From: Sphingomonas yunnanensis
GTDB lineage: Bacteria > Pseudomonadota > Alphaproteobacteria > Sphingomonadales > Sphingomonadaceae
Length of the DNA: 64,000 nt
Direction: 5' to 3'
Assembly (NCBI RefSeq): GCF_019898765.1
Contig: NZ_JAIOKB010000008.1
Location: 109,868-173,867, forward strand
The position numbers and the translations under genes were made by a program. The notes under the pieces are model-generated. The model saw only the letters and a program-made list of their open reading frames with translations. It was not told the DNA's origin and did no database searches. Of this stretch, positions 1 through 8,581 are shown piece by piece (positions within the stretch are counted from its first letter, which is position 1; each line of letters starts with the position of its first letter).

Positions 1-264
1 CTCGGGCCGGCTCGAATCGGGGCGGAGCAGGCGGCCGACCTTGGTGGAGAGGACGAACTCGTCGCGCGGATAGTCGCGCAGCACCGCGCCGAAGCGATGT
101 TCGGAGAGGCCGCTGCCGTAATGCGGCGCGGTGTCGAAATAGCGCACGCCGCTGTCCCAGGCGGCGCGCAGTGCCTCGGCGGCGGTGGTCTCGTCGACGG
201 TCTCGAACATGTTGCCGAGCGGCGCACCGCCGAAACCGAGCGGACCGGGCGGATGGAAGGACAT
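1..264 (-). CDS. Aldo/keto reductase, N-terminal part (runs off the left edge)
   Basis: The first 88 codons of a minus-strand gene are present; the rest lies outside the window. The translation begins MSFHPPGPLGFGGAPLGNMF and continues into a segment ending DSGVRYFDTAPHYGSGLSE. The D-TAPHYG-G-SE signature carries the catalytic Asp and Tyr of the aldo/keto reductase superfamily. The GFGGAPLGN opening and the AWDSGVRYFDTAPHYG wording resemble the D-threo-aldose 1-dehydrogenase / pyridoxal 4-dehydrogenase branch, which uses NAD(P) to oxidise sugars or aldehydes. The specific substrate cannot be told from this fragment. The start ATG (262-264) is the only one near the beginning of the homology. 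Confidence 0.85.
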   Translation of the reverse strand, partial: MSFHPPGPLGFGGAPLGNMFETVDETTAAEALRAAWDSGVRYFDTAPHYGSGLSEHRFGAVLRDYPRDEFVLSTKVGRLLRPDSSRPE

Positions 265-290
265 GACGGCTCCTATAACTCCTTGCACCA

Positions 291-384
291 TGTTTCCCGG
301 CGAAGGCCGGGGGCCCAGTTGGGCGACGGCGGTGACAGTCACCGAGCCCGCTCCAGCTGGGCCCGGGCCTTCGCCGGGAAAACA
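291..384. repeat. Family-A paired-hairpin repeat, copy 1
   Basis: Two palindromic arms face each other: a left arm with CCCGGCGAAGGCCGGG followed by GCCCAGTTGGG, and a right arm CCAGCTGGGCCCGGGCCTTC GCCGGG, which is the reverse complement of the left with few changes. About 30 bp of unrelated sequence lies between the arms. The same design occurs at 19890, 21683, 45756 and 57665, so this is a dispersed REP/BIME-like element. Confidence 0.85.
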
Positions 385-518
385 GAGTGGTGGCGGAAGT
401 CGCCACGTGCATCCTCAAGCGCGATGCGCGCCGACGCGTTCCCCCCGCCTACCGCTGCAAACCCCCGCCCGGCCGCGCCTTTTCCATCGCAGGTCGCCGC
501 TTTGCACTGTCCTACATG

Positions 519-533
519 GAACAGGCGTGGAAC
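519..533 (+). promoter_or_regulatory. LexA-box-like direct repeat GAAC-N7-GAAC
   Basis: GAAC, seven bases, GAAC is exactly the direct-repeat form of the alphaproteobacterial LexA operator. It lies 65 bp upstream of the first gene of the protealysin unit. One or two such matches are expected by chance in a window of this size, so the call is tentative. Confidence 0.25.
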
Positions 534-597
534 ATGGGATCGACGACGTAACCCGATTCGGTGATCTCGCCGCTGAGATGGAGGTAAGCCGCCCGCC

Positions 598-1590
598 ATG
601 CGCCGATCCGTCCCGCCCCCCGCCGCGCTCGCCGCCGCGTTGCTGCTCACCGGTTGCGCTACGAACGCGGTGCGGATCCAGGCGGCGGGCGACGTCACCG
701 CGCGAGGGCGCGAGGCGATCACCGCCACCGCCGCCTATCTCGAGTCGGTCGAGCAGCGCCGCCGCGAGGCCGCCGCGGCGTTGGTCGCCAGCGACCCGAG
801 CTGCCTGCCCGCCACGCCGCTGCGTATCCAGGTACCGACCAACGTCACCGCAGCCCCGGCGCCGCTCTGCCCCGAGAGCGGCGCGCCCGCGCCCGGCTAC
901 ACCGCGCTCAGCATCGATGTCGGCACCAGCCCGCGCGCGCTGCTCGAGCCGCGCGTCGCGCTGCTCGCCGCGGTCGGCGACTATGTCGAGGCGCTGGCGA
1001 CGATCCTCGCGGCGCCTACCACCGACGTGTCCGCCGAGCTGACCGCCTTCGCCGAGCGGGTCGGCCGCGTCGCCGCCGCGGCCGGCATGACCGACGCCGA
1101 TCCGGCGACACCGCGCGGGCAGAGCCTCGTCGCGCTCGCCGCCTTCGCCGCCGAGCTCGCGCGCGAGGCGCGCACCGCGGGCAAGGTCCGCGCGCTGGTG
1201 GAAGCGCGCGGCGACGCGGTAGACCGCGCGCTCGCCGACCTGCGCGGCGAGGTCGAGGGCTGGGGCCGCACCGCCGCGCGGAGCGCCGACGACCTCTACG
1301 GCAACGCGCTGTCCCGCACGTATCTGCGCCACCGCACCGAGCTCACCGCCGAGCAGCGCGAGCAACTCGCCGCCCGCGTGTTCGCCGCGCGCGAGGCGGC
1401 GCGCACCGATCCCGCGCGCGCCGCGGCGGTGGCGGACGCGCTCGCGCTGGCGTCCACCGCCCAGGCCGATCTCCGCGCGGCGCTGTCGGGACGACTGACG
1501 CCCGCGCAGCGCCGCGCCACCGCCCAGCTCGCCCTCGACCGGATCGCGCGCGCGCTCGCGCTGGTCGCCACCATCGCGCGCCCGCTGTGA
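598..1590 (+). CDS. Predicted lipoprotein of unknown function
   Basis: A 330-residue protein that I do not recognise. It starts with a basic n-region, a hydrophobic Ala/Leu stretch and the lipobox LLTGC, giving a lipidated Cys20, so it should sit on the periplasmic face of a membrane. The mature part is highly charged, Ala/Arg/Glu-rich and predicted to be mostly helical, with Cys-containing loops near residues 67 and 92. A GGAGG ribosome binding site precedes the ATG. The next gene follows after 10 bp, and the unit continues into a protealysin-like peptidase and its inhibitor, so this may be an envelope component connected with that peptidase. That link is inferred from position only. Confidence 0.8.
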   Translation: MRRSVPPPAALAAALLLTGCATNAVRIQAAGDVTARGREAITATAAYLESVEQRRREAAAALVASDPSCLPATPLRIQVPTNVTAAPAPLCPESGAPAPGYTALSIDVGTSPRALLEPRVALLAAVGDYVEALATILAAPTTDVSAELTAFAERVGRVAAAAGMTDADPATPRGQSLVALAAFAAELAREARTAGKVRALVEARGDAVDRALADLRGEVEGWGRTAARSADDLYGNALSRTYLRHRTELTAEQREQLAARVFAAREAARTDPARAAAVADALALASTAQADLRAALSGRLTPAQRRATAQLALDRIARALALVATIARPL

Positions 1591-1600
1591 GGAGGACGGC

Positions 1601-2380
1601 ATGACCCGCTACGCCGAGGCGCTCGCCGCCGCCAACGCGCTCGCCGAGCAGGTGCAATCCTATGTCGCCGACGGACGTTTCCTGCCGCGGTACTTCGACC
1701 GGCTGTTCGGCCTGCGCACCGCACTGGGCGACGCGCTCGACCATTTCGCCGCGACGCTGATCACCGTGCCGGGTGACGCGCCGGTGTTCGCCGCCGTGCT
1801 CGACCGCTCGGTCGAGGCACGGCGCGAGGGCGAGCGACTGATGCCGAGCGACGTCGCGGTCGAGCGCTACGCCGCCGCGGTATCGCGCGCGACCGCCGCG
1901 CTGCGCGCTGGGCCGCCCGAAGACGTCGCTGCTGCCGCTTCCACGCCCTTCCTGCGCGGTGCCCTTCGGCTCGATCGCTCGCGCGACGAGCCGACACGAC
2001 AGGCACTCGCGCCAAGCGAAGCGACACCCGTGGAGCCCTATTACACCAGCCTGGCCAAGCTGTTCCCGGTCGAGGCCGTGGCGCTATACCCGCTCGCCAC
2101 CGGTATCGCGGGCGACGACCGATCGGTACGGCTGATCCTGATCGCGGTCATCGGCGTCTTCGTCGTCGCGCTGCGCTGGTTCGGCACGCAGGACAGCGGC
2201 GGCGAGCCGGACGCCTCCGCGATCGCGGTCGCGCTGGCCTCCTTCCTGCTCTACGCCGCCTCGCTCGGCGGCTTCGGCTACCTGCCAGGCGGCGCCGAGC
2301 AGACGCGCCAATCGCTCGCTTTCGTCACCATCATCTGGGTCGCGCTCGCACCGCTGTGGCTGCGCCGCGCCCGCCGCTGA
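1601..2380 (+). CDS. Hypothetical protein with C-terminal membrane segments
   Basis: A 259-residue protein with no recognised family. Residues 1-145 are charged and helical; residues about 145-255 hold three hydrophobic stretches (around LILIAVIGVFVVAL, AIAVALASFLLYAASLGGF and FVTIIWVALAPLWL), so the N-terminal part would be anchored to the inner membrane. An AGGAGG ribosome binding site stands just before the ATG, 10 bp after the lipoprotein gene, and the peptidase gene begins 20 bp after the stop codon. It is therefore very likely co-transcribed with the lipoprotein, peptidase and inhibitor genes. Confidence 0.75.
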   Translation: MTRYAEALAAANALAEQVQSYVADGRFLPRYFDRLFGLRTALGDALDHFAATLITVPGDAPVFAAVLDRSVEARREGERLMPSDVAVERYAAAVSRATAALRAGPPEDVAAAASTPFLRGALRLDRSRDEPTRQALAPSEATPVEPYYTSLAKLFPVEAVALYPLATGIAGDDRSVRLILIAVIGVFVVALRWFGTQDSGGEPDASAIAVALASFLLYAASLGGFGYLPGGAEQTRQSLAFVTIIWVALAPLWLRRARR

Positions 2381-2400
2381 TCTGCCAAGGAGAGACGCCG

Positions 2401-3480
2401 ATGTGCATGCTCACCCACCGCCACTCGCTCCATTGCATCCTGCCGCCCTATATCCTCTCGCGCATCGCCGAGCACGGCCCGCCCGAGCTGCGCGGCACGG
2501 CGATCCGCGCGCTGCTGGTCGACTCCTCGATCCGGATTGTCCGCGCCACCACCGCCGGGCCGGTGTCGGGCAGCGTCGCGCGGCTGCGCAGCGCCGCGGG
2601 CAATATCGTCACTCCCAGCCCGCTGCGCACGATCCGCGACGCCGGGAACAAGCCCGAGGCGCCCGGCGCCACCGTCATACGCCGCGAGGGCGACGCGCCG
2701 ACCGGCGACCCCGCGGCCGACGAGGCCTATGAGGGGCTCGGCGCGACCTTCGCGCTCTTTTGGGAGGCCTATCATCGCAACTCGATCGACGACGCCGGCC
2801 TGCCGCTCGACGCCACCGTTCACTACGACCAGGACTATGACAACGCCTTCTGGGACGGCACGCAGATGGTGTTCGGCGACGGCGACGGCGCGCTGTTCAA
2901 CCGCTTCACGCTCGCGCTCGACGTGATCGGCCACGAGCTGACCCATGGCGTCACCGAGAAGGAGGCGGGGCTGGCCTATTTCAACCAGTCGGGCGCGCTC
3001 AACGAGAGCATCTCGGACGTGTTCGGGTCGCTGGTCAAGCAGAAGGCGCTCGGGCAGGACGCCGCTACGGCCGACTGGCTGATCGGCGAGGGGCTGTTCA
3101 CGCCCAAGGTGAAGGGCAGCGCGCTGCGCTCGATGAAGGCGCCGGGCACCGCCTACGATGACCCCGTGCTCGGCAAGGACCCGCAGCCCGCGCACATGGA
3201 CGATTTCGTCCGCACCAACCAGGACAATGGCGGCGTCCACATCAACTCGGGCATCCCCAACCGCGCTTTCTATCTCGCCGCGACGGCGATCGGCGGCAAT
3301 GCCTGGGACCGCGCCGGCACGATCTGGTATAATGCGCTGCTCGACCCCAATGTCAGAGCGAACACCGACTTCGCCGCATTCGCCCGGGTGACCGTGGACG
3401 TGGCCGGGCGATTGTACGGCGCTGGCAGTGCCGAGGCGACAGCGGTCGGCACGGCGTGGAGTGATGTCGGAGTGAGCTGA
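2401..3480 (+). CDS. Protealysin-like M4 family metallopeptidase
   Basis: A thermolysin-family zinc endopeptidase of 359 residues. The catalytic motif VIGHELTHG (His178, Glu179, His182), the third zinc ligand in NESISDVFG (Glu202) and the transition-state His280 in DNGGVHINSGIPN are all intact. The start chosen has an AAGGAG ribosome binding site; a longer upstream frame overlaps the previous gene and lacks one. There is no Sec or Tat signal peptide. The N-terminus has the short precursor type of protealysins, with the PPYIL motif at residues 15-19, unlike the long propeptide of thermolysin. Protealysins mature by removing this short propeptide and have been linked to bacterial invasion or competition. 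The next gene, overlapping by one base, is a homologue of emfourin, the dedicated inhibitor, which strongly supports the assignment. Confidence 0.93.
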   Translation: MCMLTHRHSLHCILPPYILSRIAEHGPPELRGTAIRALLVDSSIRIVRATTAGPVSGSVARLRSAAGNIVTPSPLRTIRDAGNKPEAPGATVIRREGDAPTGDPAADEAYEGLGATFALFWEAYHRNSIDDAGLPLDATVHYDQDYDNAFWDGTQMVFGDGDGALFNRFTLALDVIGHELTHGVTEKEAGLAYFNQSGALNESISDVFGSLVKQKALGQDAATADWLIGEGLFTPKVKGSALRSMKAPGTAYDDPVLGKDPQPAHMDDFVRTNQDNGGVHINSGIPNRAFYLAATAIGGNAWDRAGTIWYNALLDPNVRANTDFAAFARVTVDVAGRLYGAGSAEATAVGTAWSDVGVS

Positions 3481-3815
3481 TGGCGGAAGAGGCAGGGTGC
3501 GGCGGCGAGGCGCGGATGCGGGTTGAGGGCGGCTTCGCGCATCTGCCCGGTCGCGCCACGGACTTATGCGTGCCGTTGGAGCGGCTGCCCAGTGACGAGC
3601 GCGCCGAGCTGGCGCGGCTCGCCGACGAGGCCAGCTTCTTCGACTGCACGCCACAGTTCGCCGCACCGCGCCCGGACGCGCGGACCTATACGATCGGGTT
3701 GACGATCGATGGGCGTAGCCGCGAGTTGCAGCTCGCCGAACCGATCCACGATCCCAAGCTGGCGGCGCTGGTCTCGACGGTGCGCCGCATCACGCGCGAG
3801 CGTGGCGGCGCCTGA
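3480..3815 (+). CDS. Emfourin-like protealysin inhibitor
   Basis: A 111-residue protein whose start codon overlaps the stop codon of the M4 peptidase gene (TGATG). From about residue 12 it shows the emfourin pattern: a short strand (MRVEGGFAHLPG), a helix (LPSDERAELARLADEASFF), then strands around TYTIGLTIDGRSRELQLAEP and a C-terminal helix LAALVSTVRRITRE. Emfourin is a slow, tight-binding protein inhibitor encoded next to protealysin, thought to keep the cytoplasmic pool of peptidase silent. Coupled translation would keep enzyme and inhibitor in proportion. Residues 1-11 may not be part of the native protein if the start at residue 12 (ATG) is used. Confidence 0.85.
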   Translation: MAEEAGCGGEARMRVEGGFAHLPGRATDLCVPLERLPSDERAELARLADEASFFDCTPQFAAPRPDARTYTIGLTIDGRSRELQLAEPIHDPKLAALVSTVRRITRERGGA

Positions 3816-3824
3816 TCGCGAGGC

Positions 3825-4004
3825 TCAGGCGACGGCGGCGACCCGGTCATCGCGCGCCTTCTCGGAGCGGCGGCTGCGCGACGCCATCGCGACCCAGGCG
3901 GCCTCGGCACGCAGGCAGCGGTCACGCACGTTGTCGAGCGTCGCCGCGTCCGCTTCCTCGCGGCAGCGAACGGCGTTGGCGGTGAAGGTCTCGCTGTCGC
4001 GCAT
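3825..4004 (-). CDS. Small charged protein, 59 residues, conserved hypothetical
   Basis: A short minus-strand gene beginning MRDSETFTANAVRCREEADA, with a strong GGAGGAG ribosome binding site 7 bases before the ATG. The product is soluble and helical, with one heptad-like segment (DAATLDNVRDRCLRAEAAWVAMASRSRR) and a basic end. The style resembles small uncharacterised proteins of sphingomonads, but I assign no function. A perfect 10-bp stem-loop sits in the leader just upstream of the ribosome binding site. It is convergent with the emfourin-like gene and its stop codon lies 10 bp away from that of its neighbour. Confidence 0.75.
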   Translation of the reverse strand: MRDSETFTANAVRCREEADAATLDNVRDRCLRAEAAWVAMASRSRRSEKARDDRVAAVA

Positions 4005-4021
4005 GATTAGGCTCCTCCTTT

Positions 4022-4046
4022 CCGGTGCGGGAGAAGCCCGCACCGG
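4022..4046 (-). promoter_or_regulatory. Perfect stem-loop in the leader of the 59-residue gene
   Basis: CCGGTGCGGG, a 5-base loop, then CCCGCACCGG: ten uninterrupted base pairs, ending only a few bases upstream of the GGAGGAG ribosome binding site of the small gene. It could modulate translation or mRNA stability of that gene. It has no T-run, so a plain terminator for the opposite strand is less likely. Confidence 0.55.
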
Positions 4047-4216
4047 GGCGGATGCGTCGGTCGCGATGATGGGCAGCGTGACGCGCTGACCTCTCGTCGT
4101 GACTGTCGCGCTTCTCCGCTTATAGTTCCAACGCGCCGCGGCGCGATCCGGGCGCATCGGGTCGAAGATTAACCGGCCCACCCGTCCAGTGAACCGCCAC
4201 CCCCTCCGGGCGCCCG

Positions 4217-6169
4217 TCATCTGGCGCGCTGGCGCATCGCCTGCTCCACCGCCGCCAGCAACGTGGCGCCGCGATAGGGCTTGCGCAGCAGTTCGACGCC
4301 GTCGGGCAGCACGCCATCGTCCTCGACATGGCCGGTCACCATCAGCACTGCGGTCCGCGGCCACCCGGCGCGTAGCTGCTCGATCAGCTCGGCGCCCGAG
4401 CGACCGGGCATGATGAAGTCGGTCACGACCACGTCGACGGCCTCCCGCGTCGACAGCAGCGCCAGTGCCTCGTCCACGTCGGCTGCCTCGACCACCGCGT
4501 GACCGGCCTCGGCGAGCACCTCGGCCGTGGCGCGCCGCACGCGAAGGTCGTCGTCGACGAGCAGGATCGTCAGCGCGCTCGTGCCCGCCGCCGCCGCGGC
4601 GAGCGGCGTCGCGACCGCCTGCCGCGCGCTGCACGGCAGCACGATCCGCGCACTCGTCCCACGGCCTGCTTCGCTCTCGAGCACGAAGGCGCCACCCGAC
4701 TGCGAGGCGAAGCCGTCGACCATCGACAGCCCCAGGCCGGTCCCCTTGCCGATCGGCTTGGTGGTGAAGAAGGGATCGACCGCGCGCGCCATCGTCGCCG
4801 CGTCCATGCCGCTGCCGGTATCGGAGACGGTGATCGCGACATAGGCTCCCGCGGGCAGACCCTCGGTGTGGCGCGGATCCGCGCGCGCGACGGAGAGCCG
4901 CAGCTCGCCGCCGTCGGGCATGGCGTCGCGCGCGTTGATGACGAGGTTGAGGATGGCGAGTTCGAGCTGCCCGCGATCGGCCTCGGCGGCGCAGCGCTCG
5001 GGCGCGACCGCGACCGTCATCGTGATCGCGGGGGTCAGCGACTTCTCGATCAGGTCCATGAGCCCGTCGAGCAACGCGGCGAGCTCGACCGGCTCGGGCG
5101 AGAGCTGCTGCTGGCGCGAGAAAGCGAGCAGCCGGCTGACCAGCAGCCGCGCGCGCTCGGCCCCGGCCATCGCGACGTCGACGTGGCGCGTGGCGGCCGC
5201 GTCGGCGGCGTGGCGCCGCAGCTGCTCCAGGCTGATCATGATGGGCGTCAACAGGTTGTTGAAGTCGTGCGCGACGCCGCCGGTCAGCCGGCCGAGCGTC
5301 TCCATCCGCTGGCGCTGCAGCTCGGAGGCATCGCGGCTACGCACCTGGCGCAGCTCGACCGCGAGCAGTCGCGCGAGCAGCCCCAGCAGCAGGATGCACA
5401 GCGCCGCCGCGGCGAGCAGCAGCAGCACGGCGCGCCGGACCGGAACGAGGAACGCCTGCGCCGGCGCGGTGATGCGGATCGACCAGCGCGCGGCGCTCAC
5501 CGGCATCCACAGCTCGACCGGGCGCGGGTCGGTGTGGATCAGCGGCGCGGCTTCGCGCGGCACCAGCAGGTCCGGGCCGGCGGCAGTGATGATAGAGGCG
5601 GTCCAGCCCGGCGCGAGCGGCTCGACGCGGAGCAGGCGCTCGAGCCGCGCGGCGGGCACCAACGCCGCCACGACATAGCGCACCTGCCCCGCCCGCCCGA
5701 CCGGGGCGGCGACGGGGAAGACGCGCTGGCCGTCGCCCGCGTGGGAGAAGGTACCGATCTGCGGCTCACCTTTGTCGCGCAGCCGGCGCAGCGCGGCCGA
5801 GTCGAGGCCGGCGAGCGTCACCGCCGCCCCCGCCGAAACCGTACTGAACAGGACGTGCCCCTCGGCGTCCGCCAGCGCGATGGCGTGCCAATCGCGCTGG
5901 TTCACGAGGATGCGGTGCGCCAGGGTCGCGAAGCGCGGGAGGTCCGGCGCGGCGCCGTCCAGCGCGGGCGACTGCGCCACCATCTGGACCGCGGCGACGT
6001 TGCTGCGCAGCGTCTGCGAGACCAGGGCGGCGGCGAGATTGGCGTCGGTGCGGCCGCGCGCGGCGACGGCCTCGCGCTCGCTGCGCAGCGTGAGCGCGCC
6101 GAACGTCCCGCCCAGCGCCACGATCGGGATCACCCCCGCGAGCACGAGCAGAGCGAGCGAGCGCCTCAT
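4217..6169 (-). CDS. Hybrid sensor histidine kinase with C-terminal receiver domain
   Basis: A 650-residue membrane kinase. A transmembrane helix at about 4-25 and another at 246-271 enclose a periplasmic sensor region of some 220 residues. The H-box GGVAHDFNNLL (phospho-acceptor His301) is of the NtrB-like type, followed by an N-box (NLVINARDAM), G-boxes (DTGSGM, GKGTGLGLSMV) and, after an Ala-rich linker, a receiver domain (acidic pocket near 539-541, phospho-acceptor Asp584, Lys630). The start is placed at the MRRSLALLVL methionine, directly before the first membrane helix; the frame is open for 16 further codons. No DNA-binding response regulator is adjacent, so the output partner is unknown. 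The signal is also unknown. Confidence 0.9.
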   Translation of the reverse strand: MRRSLALLVLAGVIPIVALGGTFGALTLRSEREAVAARGRTDANLAAALVSQTLRSNVAAVQMVAQSPALDGAAPDLPRFATLAHRILVNQRDWHAIALADAEGHVLFSTVSAGAAVTLAGLDSAALRRLRDKGEPQIGTFSHAGDGQRVFPVAAPVGRAGQVRYVVAALVPAARLERLLRVEPLAPGWTASIITAAGPDLLVPREAAPLIHTDPRPVELWMPVSAARWSIRITAPAQAFLVPVRRAVLLLLAAAALCILLLGLLARLLAVELRQVRSRDASELQRQRMETLGRLTGGVAHDFNNLLTPIMISLEQLRRHAADAAATRHVDVAMAGAERARLLVSRLLAFSRQQQLSPEPVELAALLDGLMDLIEKSLTPAITMTVAVAPERCAAEADRGQLELAILNLVINARDAMPDGGELRLSVARADPRHTEGLPAGAYVAITVSDTGSGMDAATMARAVDPFFTTKPIGKGTGLGLSMVDGFASQSGGAFVLESEAGRGTSARIVLPCSARQAVATPLAAAAAGTSALTILLVDDDLRVRRATAEVLAEAGHAVVEAADVDEALALLSTREAVDVVVTDFIMPGRSGAELIEQLRAGWPRTAVLMVTGHVEDDGVLPDGVELLRKPYRGATLLAAVEQAMRQRAR

Positions 6170-6342
6170 GCGTCGACCTCCCTCACCCGCGCTCGGCTCC
6201 CTCGTCTCGCGCGACATCGCCGTTCCCGCGGCCGCTCGCTTCCAGGCTACTGACTTATCTCAAGAAGAACCAGCGATGATGGCGGGCGAGGGCACCACGC
6301 GCGCGGCGTTGCCTCCGCCGGTGGCGCAGCTATCCTCGGGCC

Positions 6343-8556
6343 GTGATCGACCGTCCTCCCCACCTTCGCTCCCCTTATCGTGGCATCGCCGCGGTCGCCA
6401 CGCTGCTCGCGATCGCGATCGCGCTCGCCGCGCCGGGCGACGCTGCCCAACCCGACGCCGCGCGCTGGCGTCGCCACGCCGCCGCGGCGACGATCACGCG
6501 CGACGACTGGGGCATCCCGCACGTCCACGGCCGCAGCGACGCCGACGCGGTGTTCGCGCTGAGCTACGCCCAGGCGGAGGACGATCTCGCCCGCGTGGAG
6601 GCCAACTACCTCACCGCGCTCGGTCGCACCGCCGAGGCGGAGGGCGAGGCCGCGCTCTGGGCCGACCTGCGCCAGCGCCTCTTCGTCGACGAGGCCGAGC
6701 TGCGCGCCGACTATGCCGCTTGCTCGCCCTGGCTGCGCGCGCTGGCCCAGGCCTGGGCGGACGGGCTCAACTTCTATCTCACCACCCATCCCGCGGTGCG
6801 ACCGCGCGTGCTCACCCGCTACGAGCCGTGGATGGTGCTGAGCTTCACCGAGGGCAGCATCGGCGGTGACGTCGAGCGCATCCCGCTGAGCGCGCTGCGC
6901 AGCTTCTACGATCGCCCGACCCCACCCACGCCGGAGGAGCTCGGGGTGGTGCCGCGCGAGCCGTCGGGCTCGAACGGCATCGCGATCGCCCCGCGGCTCA
7001 CCCGCGACGGCCACGCGCTGCTGCTGATCAACCCGCACACCAGCTTCTACTTCCGCTCCGAGGCGCAGCTGAGCAGCGACACCGGGCTGAACGTCTATGG
7101 TGCGAGCACCTGGGGCCAGTTCTTCGTCTATCAGGGGTTCAACGCGCACGCCGGCTGGATGCACACCTCGTCGACCGTCGACAACGTGGACGAGTTCGCC
7201 GAGCGGGTCGAGCGTCGCGGGGCCGGCTGGACCTACCGCTACGGCACGGCGCGGCGACCGGTCGCGGCGCGCGCGGTGTCGCTGCGCTACCGCCGCACGG
7301 ACGGCACGATGGCGGAGCGGCGCTTCACCACGTGGCGGACGCATCACGGCCCGATCACCGCCGAGCGCGACGGGCGCTGGATCGCGACCGCGCTGATGTG
7401 GCGGCCCCGTCCCGCGCTCGAGCAGAGTTGGCTGCGCACCCGCGCCACCGACCTCGCCGCCTACCTCCGGATCGCCGGGCGAAAGGCCAATTCCTCCAAC
7501 GACACGATCTTCGCCGACGACAGAGGGGAGATCGCCTTCCTCATGCCGCAGTTCATGCCGCGCCGCGCCGACCGCTTCGACTACACCCGCCCGGTCGACG
7601 GCAGCGACCCGCGCACCGACTGGCAAGGGCTGCATTCGCTCGCCACGCTGCCGAGCGTGCTCAGCCCGCGCACCGGCTGGGTCCACAACACCAACGACTG
7701 GCCGTGGAGCGCGGCGGGCGCCGACAGCCCGCGCGCTGCCGACTATCCGCGCTACATGGACCAGACCGGCGGCAACGCGCGCGGCGCGCACGCCGACCTG
7801 CTGCTCCAGGTCAAGAGCGGCTGGACCGCCGAGACGCTGCGCGCCGCGGCGTACGACTCCTATCTGCCCGCCTTCGCGCGGCTGCTGCCGCCGCTGGTGG
7901 CCGCATGGCGCGCGCTGCCGGCGTCCGATCCGCGGCGCGCGGCGCTGGCCGCCCCCATCGCCGAGCTGGAGCACTGGGATTATCGCTGGGCAGCGGAGTC
8001 GGTCGCGACCAGCCTCGCGGTGTCCTGGGGCGACCAGCTGTGGCGCGAGGTCGGCGACGTCGCGCAGGCCGAGCGAGTCAACGTGCCCGACTATATCGCG
8101 ACGCGCGTCGCCGCGCCGGCCAAGCTCGCCGCGCTCGAGGCGGCGGTGGCGCGGCTCACGCGCGACTTCGGCACTTGGCGCACGCCCTGGGGACAGATCA
8201 ACCGCTTCCAGCGGCTCGACGATGCCATCGCGCCGCACTTCGACGACGGGCGCGCCTCCGTCCCGGTACCCTTCACCTCGGCGCAATGGGGCAGCCTCGC
8301 CTCCTTCGGCGCCAAGCGCTGGCCGGGCACGCGGCGCTATTACGGGACGAGCGGCAACAGCTTCGTCGCGGTGGTCGAGTTCGGGCCGCGCGTGCGCGCG
8401 GCGGCGGTGATGGCGGGCGGGCAGAGCGGCGACCCGGCCTCGCGCCACTTCGCCGACCAGGTGGAGCGCTATGCCAGCGGGGCGCTGCGGCCGATCTACT
8501 TCTACCCCGACGAGCTCACCGGCCATGTCGAGCGGCGCTACCGTCCGGGGGAGTGA
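6343..8556 (+). CDS. Penicillin acylase family N-terminal nucleophile hydrolase
   Basis: A 737-residue precursor with a hydrophobic export signal (about residues 14-36). The alpha-chain motif DDWGIPHVHG near residue 54 is followed by the processing and catalytic region EPSGSNGIAIAP, in which Ser210 would become the N-terminal nucleophile of the beta chain after self-cleavage. The family hydrolyses amide bonds in beta-lactams, acyl-homoserine lactones and other N-acyl compounds, so a quorum-signal acylase is possible but not shown. The start codon is GTG without a clear ribosome binding site, so the exact start is uncertain. It is divergent from the histidine kinase. A family-B repeat follows 25 bp after the stop codon. 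Confidence 0.88.
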   Translation: MIDRPPHLRSPYRGIAAVATLLAIAIALAAPGDAAQPDAARWRRHAAAATITRDDWGIPHVHGRSDADAVFALSYAQAEDDLARVEANYLTALGRTAEAEGEAALWADLRQRLFVDEAELRADYAACSPWLRALAQAWADGLNFYLTTHPAVRPRVLTRYEPWMVLSFTEGSIGGDVERIPLSALRSFYDRPTPPTPEELGVVPREPSGSNGIAIAPRLTRDGHALLLINPHTSFYFRSEAQLSSDTGLNVYGASTWGQFFVYQGFNAHAGWMHTSSTVDNVDEFAERVERRGAGWTYRYGTARRPVAARAVSLRYRRTDGTMAERRFTTWRTHHGPITAERDGRWIATALMWRPRPALEQSWLRTRATDLAAYLRIAGRKANSSNDTIFADDRGEIAFLMPQFMPRRADRFDYTRPVDGSDPRTDWQGLHSLATLPSVLSPRTGWVHNTNDWPWSAAGADSPRAADYPRYMDQTGGNARGAHADLLLQVKSGWTAETLRAAAYDSYLPAFARLLPPLVAAWRALPASDPRRAALAAPIAELEHWDYRWAAESVATSLAVSWGDQLWREVGDVAQAERVNVPDYIATRVAAPAKLAALEAAVARLTRDFGTWRTPWGQINRFQRLDDAIAPHFDDGRASVPVPFTSAQWGSLASFGAKRWPGTRRYYGTSGNSFVAVVEFGPRVRAAAVMAGGQSGDPASRHFADQVERYASGALRPIYFYPDELTGHVERRYRPGE

Positions 8557-8581
8557 GAGACCGCGCTTCGCCTTACCTGCC

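Larger units (their letters stand above)
265..597. other. Intergenic region between divergent genes
   Basis: This 333-bp gap separates the minus-strand aldo/keto reductase from the plus-strand lipoprotein gene. It holds one full family-A paired-hairpin repeat (291-384), a short hairpin around 389-405 (GTGGCG/CGCCAC) and a GAAC-N7-GAAC motif at 519-533. The start of the lipoprotein gene has a GGAGG ribosome binding site. No convincing small gene is seen in it. Confidence 0.6.

Noticed and set aside
4004..4135. GGAAC on the minus strand (4125-4129) as a -35 element of a general stress (EcfG) promoter for the 59-residue gene
   Set aside because: No GTT-type -10 element occurs at the required 16-17 bp distance.
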